Source: Plantibacter sp. Leaf314 (GTDB taxonomy: Bacteria > Actinomycetota > Actinomycetes > Actinomycetales > Microbacteriaceae). From it: a stretch of 64,000 nucleotides of DNA. The notes beneath the pieces are model-generated. The model did no database searches, was not told where the DNA came from, and worked only from the letters and a program-made list of their open reading frames with translations. The translations under genes and the position numbers were made by a program. How positions within the stretch are numbered: the first letter of the stretch is position 1; every line of letters starts with the position of its first letter. Positions 24,390 through 33,530 of this stretch are shown here, one piece after another. The DNA lies in NCBI RefSeq assembly GCF_001423185.1, contig NZ_LMOB01000001.1:372001-436000 (forward strand), in the 5' to 3' direction.

Positions 24390-26789
24390 TCACCGACCTC
24401 CCGTCGGGTCGACCGCGAGGTCGAAGCCGCGATCGTCTGGACCGAGTCGGTGCCAGTCCACCCTGAGGCTGCGTCGGCCGGTGAGGACGCGCCGCGTACC
24501 GGTCACCTCGATCGTCCGGGTGACGGGCCGTTCGCCGGCCGACGGACCGGCGGACAGCACGGACCTGCCCGGCTCGACGACCCGCCGACCGTCGACCCCG
24601 GTGAACGAGAGCCGATCGGCGGACACGGCGAACCGGACCGTCGCCGTCGTCCCCGCCGCGAGGTCGATCCGTGCGAACGCGAGCAGCTCGACGGCGGGCC
24701 GGACGACCGAGGCGACGAGGTCCGAGCCGTAGAGCTGGACGACCTCGACGGCGTCCGCGTCACCGACGTTCTCGACCGTCACCTCCACCAGGAGCTCTCC
24801 GTCCACGGCGAGTTCGGGCGCCGCCTCGAGTGAGCGGTAGCGGACGTCGCCGCCGGTCAGGCCATGACCGAACGGATAGAGCGGTGTGGGGTCGAGCACG
24901 CTGATCCCCCGCGACGCGAGACCGAGCGGTGGTTGCAGCGAGGTGCCCGACATGGCGGGCGACCGCGGGATCTGGACCGGGAGCCGTCCGCTCGGCGCGA
25001 CGCGTCCGGAGAGCACACCCGCGACGGCTGCGGCACCCTCCTGGCCGGGGAAGAACGCCTGGACGACCGCCTCGGCGGCTCCGTACTCGCCCAGCGCGTA
25101 CGGGCGTCCGGACAACACGACGAGAACCACCGGTGTGCCCGTCGCGAGGACGGCGAGCACGAGCTCGTGCTGTCCACCCGGGAGCCGGAGGTCCTCGGCG
25201 TCGCACCCCTCACCAGAGGTGCCGTCGCCGAAGAGACCGGCGATGTCACCCACGGCGAGCACCACGACGTCGGCCTCCGTCGCCGCCCTCACGGCCGCCG
25301 GGATGCCGGAACGGTCGGTGGTGGTGATGCCACAGCCCTCCTCCGACACGAGGTCGGCGCCCGGGAACTCCGTGCGCACCGCGTCCAGCAGGGTCGGGAT
25401 CGCGATCCCGAGATCGTGGCCCGGGTGCTTCGACAGGACGTGGTTCGGGAAGGCGTAACACCCGACGAGACTGCGGAACTGGTCGGCGGCCGGGCCGATC
25501 ACAGCGATGCGCGACCGCGCGTCCAGCGGAAGCACGCCGCTGTTCCGGAGGAGCACGATCGACTCCTCGGCGAGCCGGGTCGCGATGGCGCGGTTCCGCG
25601 GACCGTCGAGATCGGTCGCCGCGGCGTCCTCCGGCACCAGCGGGCCCCCGTCGAGCAGGCCGAGCTCGACCTTCTGCCGCAGATGCCGGAGGACGGCCCG
25701 ATCGACGAGCGCTTCGCTGACGGTCCCGTCCCGGACCGAGCCGACCAGAGCGGCGCCGAACCCCACGGTCTCCGGGAGCTCGACGTCGATCCCCGCGGTG
25801 AGGGCGAGGGCTCCGGCTTCCGCCGCACCGTCGGCGATCCGGTGCATCGTCGCGAGGAACGGGATCGCCCAGTAATCGGCGACGACGGTGCCGTCGAAGC
25901 CCCACTCGTCGCGCAGGACGCCCGTGAGCAGCTCCACGCTCGCCCCAGCAGGGACGCCGTCGAGGTCGGTGTACGCGTTCATGACGCTCCGGGCGCCGCC
26001 GAGCCGGATGGCGGTCTCGAACGGCGGCAGCACGACGTCGGCGAGCTCACGCCGGCCGATGCTCACCGGGCCGTGGTTCTTCGCCCCGCGCGAGGCGGCG
26101 TAGCCCGCGAAGTGCTTGAGCGTCGCGACGACGCCCGTACGCTCGAGGCCCCGGACATAGGCGGCGCCGAGCTGGCCGACGAGGTACGGGTCCTCCCCCA
26201 GGGTCTCCTCGACCCGGCCCCAGCGGTAGTCCCGGACGACGTCGAGGACGGGTGCGAGTCCCTGGTGCACCCCGACGGCGCGCAGGTCGGCGCCGATGGA
26301 CTCGGCCAGGCGTTCGACGAGGTCCTCGTCGAAGGAGGCGGCCCAGGCGAGCGGCGTCGGGAACGCGGTCGCGCCGTACGCGGCGAAGCCCGTCAGGCAC
26401 TCCTCGTGCGCGATCGCGGGGATGCCGAAGCGGTTGCCGTCGACGACCTGCTGCTGCAGCTCGCTGAGTCGGCGCACCCCGTCCGGCACCGTCACCGGCT
26501 CAGTCCCGAAGATCCGGGTGAGCTGTCCGAGTCCGCCGTCGAAGCCGGTGTCCGTGGGAGACGACACCGTCTCCGCGGCTGCGGTGGAATCGGTCGCTTC
26601 GACACTCGGGGCGAAGTCGCCGCCGGAGTCGGTGAACCACACCGAACCGAGTTGCGCCACCTTCTCCTCGAGCGTCATCGCTTCCAGGAGCGCCTGCGCC
26701 CGCTCCACCGGCGACAGACTGCGGACGTTCCAGCGACCCCGCTCGACCGGCCGCGTGGCCGACCGGGGGCCTTCGTGTTGCAGGGTCAT
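24390..26789 (-). CDS. GH3 beta-glycosidase (beta-glucosidase/xylosidase type)
   Basis: 799 residues. GH3 catalytic barrel with LKHFAGYAASRG (KH motif at 225-226) and candidate nucleophile Asp305 in FDGTVVADYWAI. An alpha/beta sandwich domain follows (ESIVLLRNSGVLPLD, then GCDAEDLRLPGGQHELV, where the acid may lie), and a fibronectin-III-like C-terminal domain (LYPFGHGLTGGDVRYRSLE). It lacks a signal peptide. The specificity (beta-glucose, beta-xylose or alpha-arabinose) cannot be decided; the Tyr-Trp after the nucleophile differs from the common Ser-Asp-Trp. ATG 26789 overlaps the stop of the upstream permease as ATGA, so the two are translationally coupled; the longer open frame to 27590 is antisense-like noise inside the permease. 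Confidence 0.92.
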   Translation of the reverse strand: MTLQHEGPRSATRPVERGRWNVRSLSPVERAQALLEAMTLEEKVAQLGSVWFTDSGGDFAPSVEATDSTAAAETVSSPTDTGFDGGLGQLTRIFGTEPVTVPDGVRRLSELQQQVVDGNRFGIPAIAHEECLTGFAAYGATAFPTPLAWAASFDEDLVERLAESIGADLRAVGVHQGLAPVLDVVRDYRWGRVEETLGEDPYLVGQLGAAYVRGLERTGVVATLKHFAGYAASRGAKNHGPVSIGRRELADVVLPPFETAIRLGGARSVMNAYTDLDGVPAGASVELLTGVLRDEWGFDGTVVADYWAIPFLATMHRIADGAAEAGALALTAGIDVELPETVGFGAALVGSVRDGTVSEALVDRAVLRHLRQKVELGLLDGGPLVPEDAAATDLDGPRNRAIATRLAEESIVLLRNSGVLPLDARSRIAVIGPAADQFRSLVGCYAFPNHVLSKHPGHDLGIAIPTLLDAVRTEFPGADLVSEEGCGITTTDRSGIPAAVRAATEADVVVLAVGDIAGLFGDGTSGEGCDAEDLRLPGGQHELVLAVLATGTPVVLVVLSGRPYALGEYGAAEAVVQAFFPGQEGAAAVAGVLSGRVAPSGRLPVQIPRSPAMSGTSLQPPLGLASRGISVLDPTPLYPFGHGLTGGDVRYRSLEAAPELAVDGELLVEVTVENVGDADAVEVVQLYGSDLVASVVRPAVELLAFARIDLAAGTTATVRFAVSADRLSFTGVDGRRVVEPGRSVLSAGPSAGERPVTRTIEVTGTRRVLTGRRSLRVDWHRLGPDDRGFDLAVDPTGGR

Positions 26790-27679
26790 CCCTTGAACGC
26801 TCCGTCCATGATCCCCGTCACCATGCGCTTGCCGACGAAGATGAAGGCGATGAGCAGCGGGATGGTGGCGAGGAACGAGCCGGCCATCGCGAGACCGAGG
26901 TCGATCGACCGCTGCGACTGCAGCGCCTTGATCGCGATCTGGACGGTGTACATCTCGGGCGACTTCAGGACGATGAACGGCCAGAGGAAGTCGTTCCAGG
27001 ACCCGACGAAGCCGAGCAATCCCAGGACGAACGCCGCGGGACGGATGACCGGGAAGACGATCCGCCAGAAGATCTGCCAGGTGTTGGCACCGTCGAGTTT
27101 CGCCGCCTGCAGCAGTTCGTCGCTGACGGAGCTCGAGATGTGCTGCCGCATCCAGAAGATGCCGAACGCACTCGCGAGCCCGGGGACGATGAGCGCCTGC
27201 AGGGTGTCCACCCAGTCGAGGGCGCTGATGATGAGGTACTGCGGGATCACGCTGAGCTGCGTGGGCACCGTCATCGTGAGGACCACGAGGATGAACAGGG
27301 CGTTCCGGCCGCGGAACTCCAGTTTCGCGAAAGCGAAACCGGCCAGCGCGCACAGCAGCGCCGAACCGACACCGATCGACAGCGCGACGATGAGGCTGTT
27401 GATCATCGACTGGACGAACGGCACCGTCTCGAGGACCAGCCCGACGAGGTGGAACAGGTTGTCGCCCGGGTACAGCCGTGGCGGCAGGGTCGTCGCCGTC
27501 GCCGAATCCGTGGTGGCGACCACGAACATGAAGTACAGCGGGAACATGCTCACGATGACGGCACACACGAGCAGCACGTAGGTGTACCACGGGATGCGGC
27601 CGACCCGGCCACTGTTCCGCTTCCGGCCGGCGGAGGTCGCGCTCGCCAGCAGCTGGGTGGAGTTGAGCGTCTCGGACAT
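26786..27679 (-). CDS. Carbohydrate ABC transporter permease, MalG type
   Basis: 297 residues with six membrane segments and the EAA-type loop DELLQAAKLDGANTWQIFWR facing the ATPase, ending in MVTGIMDGAFKG, typical of MalG-like proteins. It forms the inner-membrane channel with the permease encoded upstream, whose stop overlaps this ATG (TGATG). The frame continues upstream to 28075, but ATG 27679 gives the usual short N-terminal tail. Its own stop overlaps the GH3 start. No ATPase gene is present in the operon, so a shared MsiK-type ATPase is assumed. Confidence 0.93.
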   Translation of the reverse strand: MSETLNSTQLLASATSAGRKRNSGRVGRIPWYTYVLLVCAVIVSMFPLYFMFVVATTDSATATTLPPRLYPGDNLFHLVGLVLETVPFVQSMINSLIVALSIGVGSALLCALAGFAFAKLEFRGRNALFILVVLTMTVPTQLSVIPQYLIISALDWVDTLQALIVPGLASAFGIFWMRQHISSSVSDELLQAAKLDGANTWQIFWRIVFPVIRPAAFVLGLLGFVGSWNDFLWPFIVLKSPEMYTVQIAIKALQSQRSIDLGLAMAGSFLATIPLLIAFIFVGKRMVTGIMDGAFKG

Positions 27680-28638
27680 CAGCGTCCTCCTCGGGTTCGG
27701 GTGGACAGGAAGAAGTTCAGGAGGGCGACGAGCACGACGATCACGAACAGGGCGACACCGATCGCCGACCCGTACCCGAACTCGAACTGGCCGAAGCCCT
27801 GCTCGTACAGGAACAGCGTGAGGGTCTGACACTGTCGGGCCGCACCACAGGTGAGACCGGTGGCCGGGTTGACCAGCAACGGTTCCGTGAACACCTGGAG
27901 CCCACCGATCGTCGAGGTGACGATCGTGAACACGATGATCGGTCGGAGCGACGGGATGGTGATGTAGACGAACTGCTTCCAGCCACCCGCACCGTCGACC
28001 GCGGCGGCTTCGTACACGTCCCGCGGGATCGCCTGCAGGGCCGCCAGGTACAACAGGGTCGTGTACCCCGTCCATCGCCAGACGACCATCAGGGCGACGA
28101 GGAACCAGGAGCCGACCTTGTCGTTCAGGAAGTCGACGTGGTCGCCCCCGAAGAAGCCGATCAGGTAGTTGAACAGGCCGTAGTCGCGGTCGAACAACTG
28201 GGCGAACACGATCGTGGTCGCCGCGACCGAGGTGATGTACGGCACGAGCATGGCCATCCGGAAGCCGGTCGCGAAGCGCAGACGCACGTGGTTGAGGAGG
28301 TGTGCGAGCCCGAGCGCGATGACCAGCTGCGGCACCGTCGAGATGATGAAGATCGCGAAGGTGTTGAGCATCGCGTTCCAGAACCGGGGGTCGGCGGCGA
28401 GTCTCGTGAAGTTGTCGAAGCCGATGAACGTCTGTTGCCCGATCGGGTTCCAGTCGAACAGGGAGACCACGAAGGTGAACACGAGCGGGATCAGGCCGAA
28501 GACGGCGAAGATCAGGAAGAACGGGGCGATGTAGAGGTACGGGGCGAAGCGTTCCGGCAGGGTGTTGCGGATCCGCGTCCCGATACCGGGCGGCGACTGC
28601 TTCGGCAGCAACCGGGGTGGGGCGATGAAAGTAGTCAC
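27679..28638 (-). CDS. Carbohydrate ABC transporter permease, MalF type
   Basis: 319 residues, six membrane helices beginning with FAPYLYIAPFFLIFAVFGL, and the EAA loop PRDVYEAAAVDGAGGWKQFV. It pairs with the MalG-type protein. GTG at 28638 is the start because GAAGGATC lies a few bases upstream and it gives the normal N-terminus; the open frame extends to 28764 through a hairpin. One unusual feature is an extracytoplasmic loop with TGLTCGAARQCQ (two cysteines seven residues apart), not common in this family. It is separated from the binding-protein gene by a 13-bp hairpin. Confidence 0.92.
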   Translation of the reverse strand: MTTFIAPPRLLPKQSPPGIGTRIRNTLPERFAPYLYIAPFFLIFAVFGLIPLVFTFVVSLFDWNPIGQQTFIGFDNFTRLAADPRFWNAMLNTFAIFIISTVPQLVIALGLAHLLNHVRLRFATGFRMAMLVPYITSVAATTIVFAQLFDRDYGLFNYLIGFFGGDHVDFLNDKVGSWFLVALMVVWRWTGYTTLLYLAALQAIPRDVYEAAAVDGAGGWKQFVYITIPSLRPIIVFTIVTSTIGGLQVFTEPLLVNPATGLTCGAARQCQTLTLFLYEQGFGQFEFGYGSAIGVALFVIVVLVALLNFFLSTRTRGGR

Positions 28639-28650
28639 GATGATCCTTCG

Positions 28651-28686
28651 GGGGCGTTCCGGCGTGCTGCTCGGCCGGAACGCCCC
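28651..28686 (-). terminator. Intercistronic 13-bp stem-loop between binding protein and permease
   Basis: Perfect inverted repeat: GGGGCGTTCCGGC at 28651-28663 pairs with GCCGGAACGCCCC at 28674-28686, around a 10-base loop. It lies between the binding-protein stop and the permease ribosome site. Such hairpins commonly cause partial termination or protect the upstream mRNA, giving an excess of binding protein over permease. Confidence 0.7.
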
Positions 28687-28718
28687 GGGTCGGAGCGGAG
28701 GTGTGGACGGAAGTGGGG

Positions 28719-29978
28719 TCAGCCGCCGAGGGCGTCCTTCACGGCCTTCATCGCGGCGTCCCACGCCTTGTCCGGTGGGGTGTTGCCCGCCTCGACGTCG
28801 GTGACGGTGTTGATCATCGCCGAGCCGATCGTCGCGGTCTCCGGACCGTTGAAGAACGGCTTGAACTCCTGCAGGGACTTGCCGAGCACGTCACCGATCT
28901 TCGAGTCGCCGAAGAACGGGTCGGTGTAGTCGGCGATCGCCGTCGACTCGTACGCTGAGACCGTGCTGGGCAGGGCACCGGTGTCGGTGAAGTTCTTCAG
29001 CTGCGACTCGGGCGACTGCATCTCCTTGATGTACGCCCACGCGGCCTCCGGGTTCGCCGCGCGCTTCGGGATGGCGAGGTAGCTGCCACCCCAGTTGCCG
29101 GCGACCTTCGGCACCGTCGTCACACGCCACTGGCCCGAGGTGTCCGGCGCGTCCGTCTTGATGCTCTTCAGCATCCAGGAGGGAGCCGCCATCGCGGCGA
29201 AGGCGCCGTTGGTCTTGCCCGTGCTCCAGCCGGTGGAGAAGGCGGGGACGTTCGCGGTGATGCCCGCCTCGATCGCCTTGATCGAGATGTCGAACGCCTC
29301 CCGAACCTGCGGATTCGTGTCGTACACGAGCTCACCCTCCGGCGTGTAGTACTTCTCGTCGACCTGGTTCACGGTCTGGAAGAAGACCGAGGTGCCGGCG
29401 TTGTCGAGGAACGGCTTCCCGGTGGCGGCGACGTACTGCTCCCCGACAGAGATGAAGTCGTCCCAGGTGGGCCACAGCGCCGCGACCTCGTCCGGGTCCG
29501 ATGGCAGGCCGGCGGCCTCGAAGAGGTCCGCGCGGTACGCCATCGACATCCCGCCCACGTCGGTCGGCACCCCGACGACGGCGTCGTTCTGCGCGACCGC
29601 CTGGTCCCAGACCCATGGCAGGTAGTCCTTGGAGATGTCGTCGGCGCCCATCGTGCTCAGGTCGACGAAGTTGTCGGGGTTCGCGACGAAGTTCGGCAGG
29701 TCGTCGCCCTGGATGAGCACCAGGTCGGGGACCTTGCCACCGGCCAGCGCAGCGGTGAGCGCCTGAGCGGTCTCCTGCGTGCTGCCGACCTCGGTGAGCT
29801 TGACGGTGATGTCGGGGTGGGCTTCTTTGTACTTCGCGACATCGGCCTTCTGGTTGATGCCCGTGAAGGACCAGAACTGGAAGGTCTTGTCATCGCCGCC
29901 GCCGGACCCGGAACAACCGGTGACCAGGGCGCCGACCATGACGGCGACGGTTGCTGCTGCTGCAAGACGGAATTTCAC
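28719..29978 (-). CDS. Carbohydrate ABC transporter substrate-binding lipoprotein
   Basis: 419 residues. Signal peptide with lipobox LVTGC (lipidated Cys22), then a glycine-serine linker and a family-1 extracellular solute-binding fold (FWSFTGINQKADVAKYKEAH; AALAGGKVPDLVLIQGDDLP; VGVPTDVGGMSMAYRADLF; PTWDDFISVGEQYV). It captures an oligosaccharide outside the membrane for the two downstream permeases. The GTG at 29978 starts exactly at a positively charged signal peptide and follows a strong AGGAGGGG ribosome site; the frame open to 30149 has no support. It is the first gene of the leftward glycan operon. The ligand is unknown, probably an arabinose- or galactose-containing oligosaccharide, judged from the neighbours. 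Confidence 0.93.
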   Translation of the reverse strand: MKFRLAAAATVAVMVGALVTGCSGSGGGDDKTFQFWSFTGINQKADVAKYKEAHPDITVKLTEVGSTQETAQALTAALAGGKVPDLVLIQGDDLPNFVANPDNFVDLSTMGADDISKDYLPWVWDQAVAQNDAVVGVPTDVGGMSMAYRADLFEAAGLPSDPDEVAALWPTWDDFISVGEQYVAATGKPFLDNAGTSVFFQTVNQVDEKYYTPEGELVYDTNPQVREAFDISIKAIEAGITANVPAFSTGWSTGKTNGAFAAMAAPSWMLKSIKTDAPDTSGQWRVTTVPKVAGNWGGSYLAIPKRAANPEAAWAYIKEMQSPESQLKNFTDTGALPSTVSAYESTAIADYTDPFFGDSKIGDVLGKSLQEFKPFFNGPETATIGSAMINTVTDVEAGNTPPDKAWDAAMKAVKDALGG

Positions 29979-30039
29979 TGGAAATCCCCCTCCTATGCGG
30001 GATCGTGTTCCGCGGTGTCGCGCTACGTTGCGGTCACCG

Positions 30040-30160
30040 GCCGGAGAGCGATCTCCGGCTCGCGCCGATGTCGACTGGATCGGGAAGCATCCGGACCGTT
30101 CGGGCGTGGTGATCACCATAGGCAGCGCGGTTCCGGGGCACCAGGTCAATATTGCGCAAC
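30040..30160. promoter_or_regulatory. Divergent control region of the glycan island with three palindromes
   Basis: Within the 258-base gap 29979-30236 there are an 8-bp inverted repeat GCCGGAGA-GCGA-TCTCCGGC (30040-30059), the perfect 12-bp palindrome TGGTGATCACCA (30107-30118) and TTGCGCAA (30152-30159), which has the central CG of LacI-type operators. TATGGT (30120-30115, minus strand) overlaps the middle one and could be the -10 box of the leftward operon. Two LacI regulators are available locally to bind these sites. Confidence 0.5.
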
Positions 30161-30236
30161 TCGGAGACCGCTCTCTCGGACTCTGCGATGCTCGTCACCA
30201 GACCACCGGCAGGTGGACGATCGCAAAGGAGCGAGG

Positions 30237-31235
30237 ATGCGCAAACCGACCCTGGTCGACGTCGCCCGAGAGGCCGGCGTCTCCCGAGCGACCGCCTCGC
30301 GGGTCCTCGCCGGAGCCTCGACGGTCGACGCGTCGATGGTCGTCGCCGTCCGGGAGGCGGCCGTGAAACTCGCCTACCGGACGAACGTCGCAGCCCGGTC
30401 GCTGGCCGGCGGCAGGACGGGCGCCGTCGCGATCGTCCTCGCGGCCGGCGAACTCGAACCGTTCTCCGGCTCGTTCGTCGCGGCACCGCTCAAGGGCGCG
30501 ACCGCCGCCCTTCTCTCGGCGGCCCAGCAGCCCGCCCTGTTCCTCGCGGATCCACACCAACTCGACGCACTCGTCGCCTACCTGGCGGCGCACTACGTGG
30601 ACGGGGCGGTGGTGATCCTGCAGCACGAGATCAGCACGATCACCCAGGCGCTCGCGCCGGTGGACCTCCCGATCGTCTTCGTCGGCCGCCCGATGGGCGA
30701 GCACACGGAGGACGTCACCTTCGTCGACTCCGACAACTACGCGGGCGGCCGTCTCGCGGCCGAACACCTGATCGCCCTCGGCCGCACGCGGATCGGCGTC
30801 ATCTCGGGCCCCGCCGACATGGCCGCCTCCAGCGACCGCGTCCGAGGCTGGCGGGACGTCCTCACCGAGCGCGGCCTCGACACCCGGGCGATCGCCCGAG
30901 GCGACTTCACCATGCCCAGCGGGTCGTCGGCCATGGCGCGGCTGCTCTCCCGATACCCGGACCTCGACGCCGTCTTCGCGGGCTCGGACCTCATGGCGGT
31001 CGGGGCGATGCGCGTCCTCGAGGCCAGCGGCCGAAGCGTCCCGGACGACATCGCGCTCGTCGGCTTCGACGACACGGTCGTCGCAGCCACGGCGGAACCG
31101 CCGCTCACCTCGGTCCGCCAACCGTTGGAGCAGATGGGACGGGTCGCCGCGGAACTCGTCATGGAGCTCATCGCCGGCCGGACGGTCGCTCCGCGCTGGC
31201 TCGACACGACGCTCGTCGTCCGCGACTCCGCCTGA
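30237..31235 (+). CDS. LacI-family transcriptional regulator (head of the rightward glycan operon)
   Basis: 332 residues. The HTH starts at residue 5: TLVDVAREAGVSRATASRVL. A ligand-binding core of the LacI type ends with VGFDDTVVAATAEPPLTSV and RQPLEQMGRVAAELVMELI. ATG 30237 is preceded by AAAGGAGCGAGG. It is the first gene of the operon with GH36, GH51, GH27 and GH95 and is divergent from the transporter operon, so it is well placed to repress both promoters and itself through the palindromes just upstream. The inducer is presumably a product of the encoded enzymes. Confidence 0.93.
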   Translation: MRKPTLVDVAREAGVSRATASRVLAGASTVDASMVVAVREAAVKLAYRTNVAARSLAGGRTGAVAIVLAAGELEPFSGSFVAAPLKGATAALLSAAQQPALFLADPHQLDALVAYLAAHYVDGAVVILQHEISTITQALAPVDLPIVFVGRPMGEHTEDVTFVDSDNYAGGRLAAEHLIALGRTRIGVISGPADMAASSDRVRGWRDVLTERGLDTRAIARGDFTMPSGSSAMARLLSRYPDLDAVFAGSDLMAVGAMRVLEASGRSVPDDIALVGFDDTVVAATAEPPLTSVRQPLEQMGRVAAELVMELIAGRTVAPRWLDTTLVVRDSA

Positions 31236-31287
31236 CCATCGGCCCACCGGCCACTCAGACCACCTCATCGACCGGTTCGGAGGAACC

Positions 31288-33498
31288 ATGTCCGATCTCC
31301 CAGCGACGCCCGACCTCCGCGTCATCCATCTGCAGTGCGACGGCGTCTCCGTCGTCCTCACCCAACGCGGGACCCGTCTCCCGGCGATCGCGCACTGGGG
31401 AGCCGCCGTCCAGGGCACCGACGCCGAGTGGCTGGCGGCTGCTGCAGCCACCGTGCGCGGCGACCTCGTCGACGGCTCGGACGCACCGTACGAGCCGAGC
31501 CTCCTGCCCGAACACGCGCTGGGCTGGTCGGGTCTCCCCGGCCTCCGGGCGCATCGGGCCGGAACCGCCTGGTCGTCGCGCTTCGACGTCACCTCGGTCG
31601 AGGTCGACGGTCGAGCCCTGCGGGCCGGCGAGGTGCTGCAGTGCGGCGCCGCGCTGATCGCGGTGTCGGCGGTCGACGGACAGACCGGCACCGTGATGCT
31701 CCTGGAGGTCGAGCTGACGTCGAGCGGTCTGCTGCGGACCCGCGCGACCGTCGGGAACCGCGGCGACGACCTCCTCGAGATCGAGGGCGTCGCCCCCGCT
31801 CTGGCGATCCCGACGTCGGCGCGCGAGATCCTCGATTTCGCCGGGCGGTGGGGCACCGAGAAGCTTCCGCAGCGTCACCCCGTCGTGACGGGCACCCACC
31901 TCCGCGAATCGCGGCACGGTCGCCCCGGTCTCGACGCCACCGGGGTGACCGCGATCGGAACGCCGGGGTTCGACAGCCGGCAGGGCGAGGTGTGGCTGTG
32001 CCACGTGGGGTGGAGCGGGAATCACACCATCGGTGTCGAACGCACCGACGGACACCTCGCGTTCCGTGGTGGAGAGCTGCTCCTGCCCGGCGAGATCCGA
32101 CTCGGCCCGGGTGACGACCACCGGACGCCGTGGTTGTACGGCGCCTACGGCGTGGGCCTCGACGACGCGTCGTCGCGGTATCACCGGTGGTTGCGTTCCG
32201 CCTCGCGGGCGGCTCGTCGTCCGCGACCGGTCACCCTGAACGTCTGGGAGGCGGTCCTGTTCGATCACGACCTCGACGTGCTGGCCGAGCTGGCGACCCG
32301 TGCCGCGGATCTCGGGGTCGAACGTTTCGTCCTCGACGACGGGTGGTTCCGTGGACGCCACGACGACACCCGTGGCCTCGGCGACTGGACCCCGGACCCC
32401 GAACGCTGGCCGGACGGTCTCGCCCCACTCGCCGACCGGGTCCGGTCGCTCGGCATGGAGTTCGGGCTGTGGTTCGAACCGGAGATGATCAACGAGGACT
32501 CCGACCTCGCCCGGGAGCACCCGGACTGGATCCTCCGCGCGCGGGACGAGCTCCCGCCGCCCGTCAGGCACCAGCAGGTGCTCGACCTCGACAATCCGGC
32601 AGCCTTCGCGTACATCCTCCGATCCATCGACACGCTGGTGACCGACCTGGGGATCGCGTACCTCAAGTGGGACCACAACCGCGACCTCGTCGACGCCGGC
32701 CATCCGTCGTCCGGCCGGGCGGCCGTGCACGACCAGACCGAAGCCCTCTACCGGCTGCTCGACGAGCTCCGGGCGAGGCACCCGCAGCTCGAGATCGAGA
32801 GCTGCGCATCGGGTGGCGGTCGCATCGACCTCGGCATCCTCGAACGGACCGATCGCGTCCACACCTCCGACAACCACGACCCCGTCGAGCGCGCACGGAT
32901 GCTCCGGTGGACAGGACTCCTCGTGCCACCCGAGATGCTCGGATCCCACGTGGCCTCGGCACGATCGGCCACGACCGGACGCACGCACACGCTCCACACG
33001 CGGAGCGCGATCGCGCTGCTCGGGCATTTCGGCGTGGAGTGGGACCTGCGGGAGCTCGACGAGGACGAACGCGCGGTCGTCGCCCGGTGGATCAGCGTGT
33101 TCAAGCGTCACCGGGCCCTCATCGCCTCGGGACGCGTCGTCGGCGACGGCGAGTGGGACGACGACGCCCCGACGCTGCGCGGCGTGGTCGCCGAGGACGG
33201 TGGTACCGCGCTGTACACCCTCGTGACTCCCCCACGGTCGGCCGACTCCCGGCGTCGGGTCCGCCTCCCCGGGCTCCGCCCGGACGGCCACTACCGCCTC
33301 GCCGTCGCCCAGGACGACTCCCTCGGCCCCCGCTGGGTGATCCCAGCCTGGCTCCGGGAAGCGCCGCCGCTCGACGCCGACCCGGCCGCGCTCGAGGCGG
33401 CACCCGTGCTGAGCGGTGGCCAGCTCTCCGGAGTCGGCCTCGACCTCCCCACCTTCCAGCCCGACCGCGTGATCACGATCCTCGTGACCGCCGTCTGA
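31288..33498 (+). CDS. GH36 alpha-galactosidase
   Basis: 736 residues; removes terminal alpha-galactose from oligosaccharides such as raffinose, stachyose or galactomannan fragments. An N-terminal beta-supersandwich (1-310) is followed by the catalytic barrel: FVLDDGWFRGR at 347-357, FGLWFEPEMINEDSDL at 392-407, nucleophile Asp462 in AYLKWDHNRD, ESCASGGGRIDLG at 504-516, and acid/base Asp528 in HTSDNHDP. A C-terminal beta domain follows. There is no signal peptide, so it works in the cytoplasm. ATG 31288 has GGAGGAA seven bases upstream. The shortish length fits the monomer-type or tetrameric bacterial GH36 group. Confidence 0.94.
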   Translation: MSDLPATPDLRVIHLQCDGVSVVLTQRGTRLPAIAHWGAAVQGTDAEWLAAAAATVRGDLVDGSDAPYEPSLLPEHALGWSGLPGLRAHRAGTAWSSRFDVTSVEVDGRALRAGEVLQCGAALIAVSAVDGQTGTVMLLEVELTSSGLLRTRATVGNRGDDLLEIEGVAPALAIPTSAREILDFAGRWGTEKLPQRHPVVTGTHLRESRHGRPGLDATGVTAIGTPGFDSRQGEVWLCHVGWSGNHTIGVERTDGHLAFRGGELLLPGEIRLGPGDDHRTPWLYGAYGVGLDDASSRYHRWLRSASRAARRPRPVTLNVWEAVLFDHDLDVLAELATRAADLGVERFVLDDGWFRGRHDDTRGLGDWTPDPERWPDGLAPLADRVRSLGMEFGLWFEPEMINEDSDLAREHPDWILRARDELPPPVRHQQVLDLDNPAAFAYILRSIDTLVTDLGIAYLKWDHNRDLVDAGHPSSGRAAVHDQTEALYRLLDELRARHPQLEIESCASGGGRIDLGILERTDRVHTSDNHDPVERARMLRWTGLLVPPEMLGSHVASARSATTGRTHTLHTRSAIALLGHFGVEWDLRELDEDERAVVARWISVFKRHRALIASGRVVGDGEWDDDAPTLRGVVAEDGGTALYTLVTPPRSADSRRRVRLPGLRPDGHYRLAVAQDDSLGPRWVIPAWLREAPPLDADPAALEAAPVLSGGQLSGVGLDLPTFQPDRVITILVTAV

Positions 33499-33530
33499 CC
33501 CACGACCCGCTGCACAGAACAGGACCATCC

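Noticed and set aside
24864..27581. 905-codon open frame on the plus strand opposite GH3 and a permease
   Set aside because: Shadow frame; the minus-strand genes have full active-site motifs and coupled starts, while this one has no family features or ribosome site.
24390..27590. Single 1066-residue fusion of permease and GH3
   Set aside because: The part before 26789 is in a different frame from the permease and has no membrane helices; the ATGA overlap gives the true GH3 start.
29979..30149. N-terminal extension of the glycan binding protein to 30149
   Set aside because: It would place 57 non-hydrophobic residues before a perfect lipoprotein signal peptide; the GTG at 29978 has a strong ribosome site.
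31255..33528. 757-codon minus-strand frame opposite GH36
   Set aside because: Shadow of a catalytically complete alpha-galactosidase; no domain or start signal.
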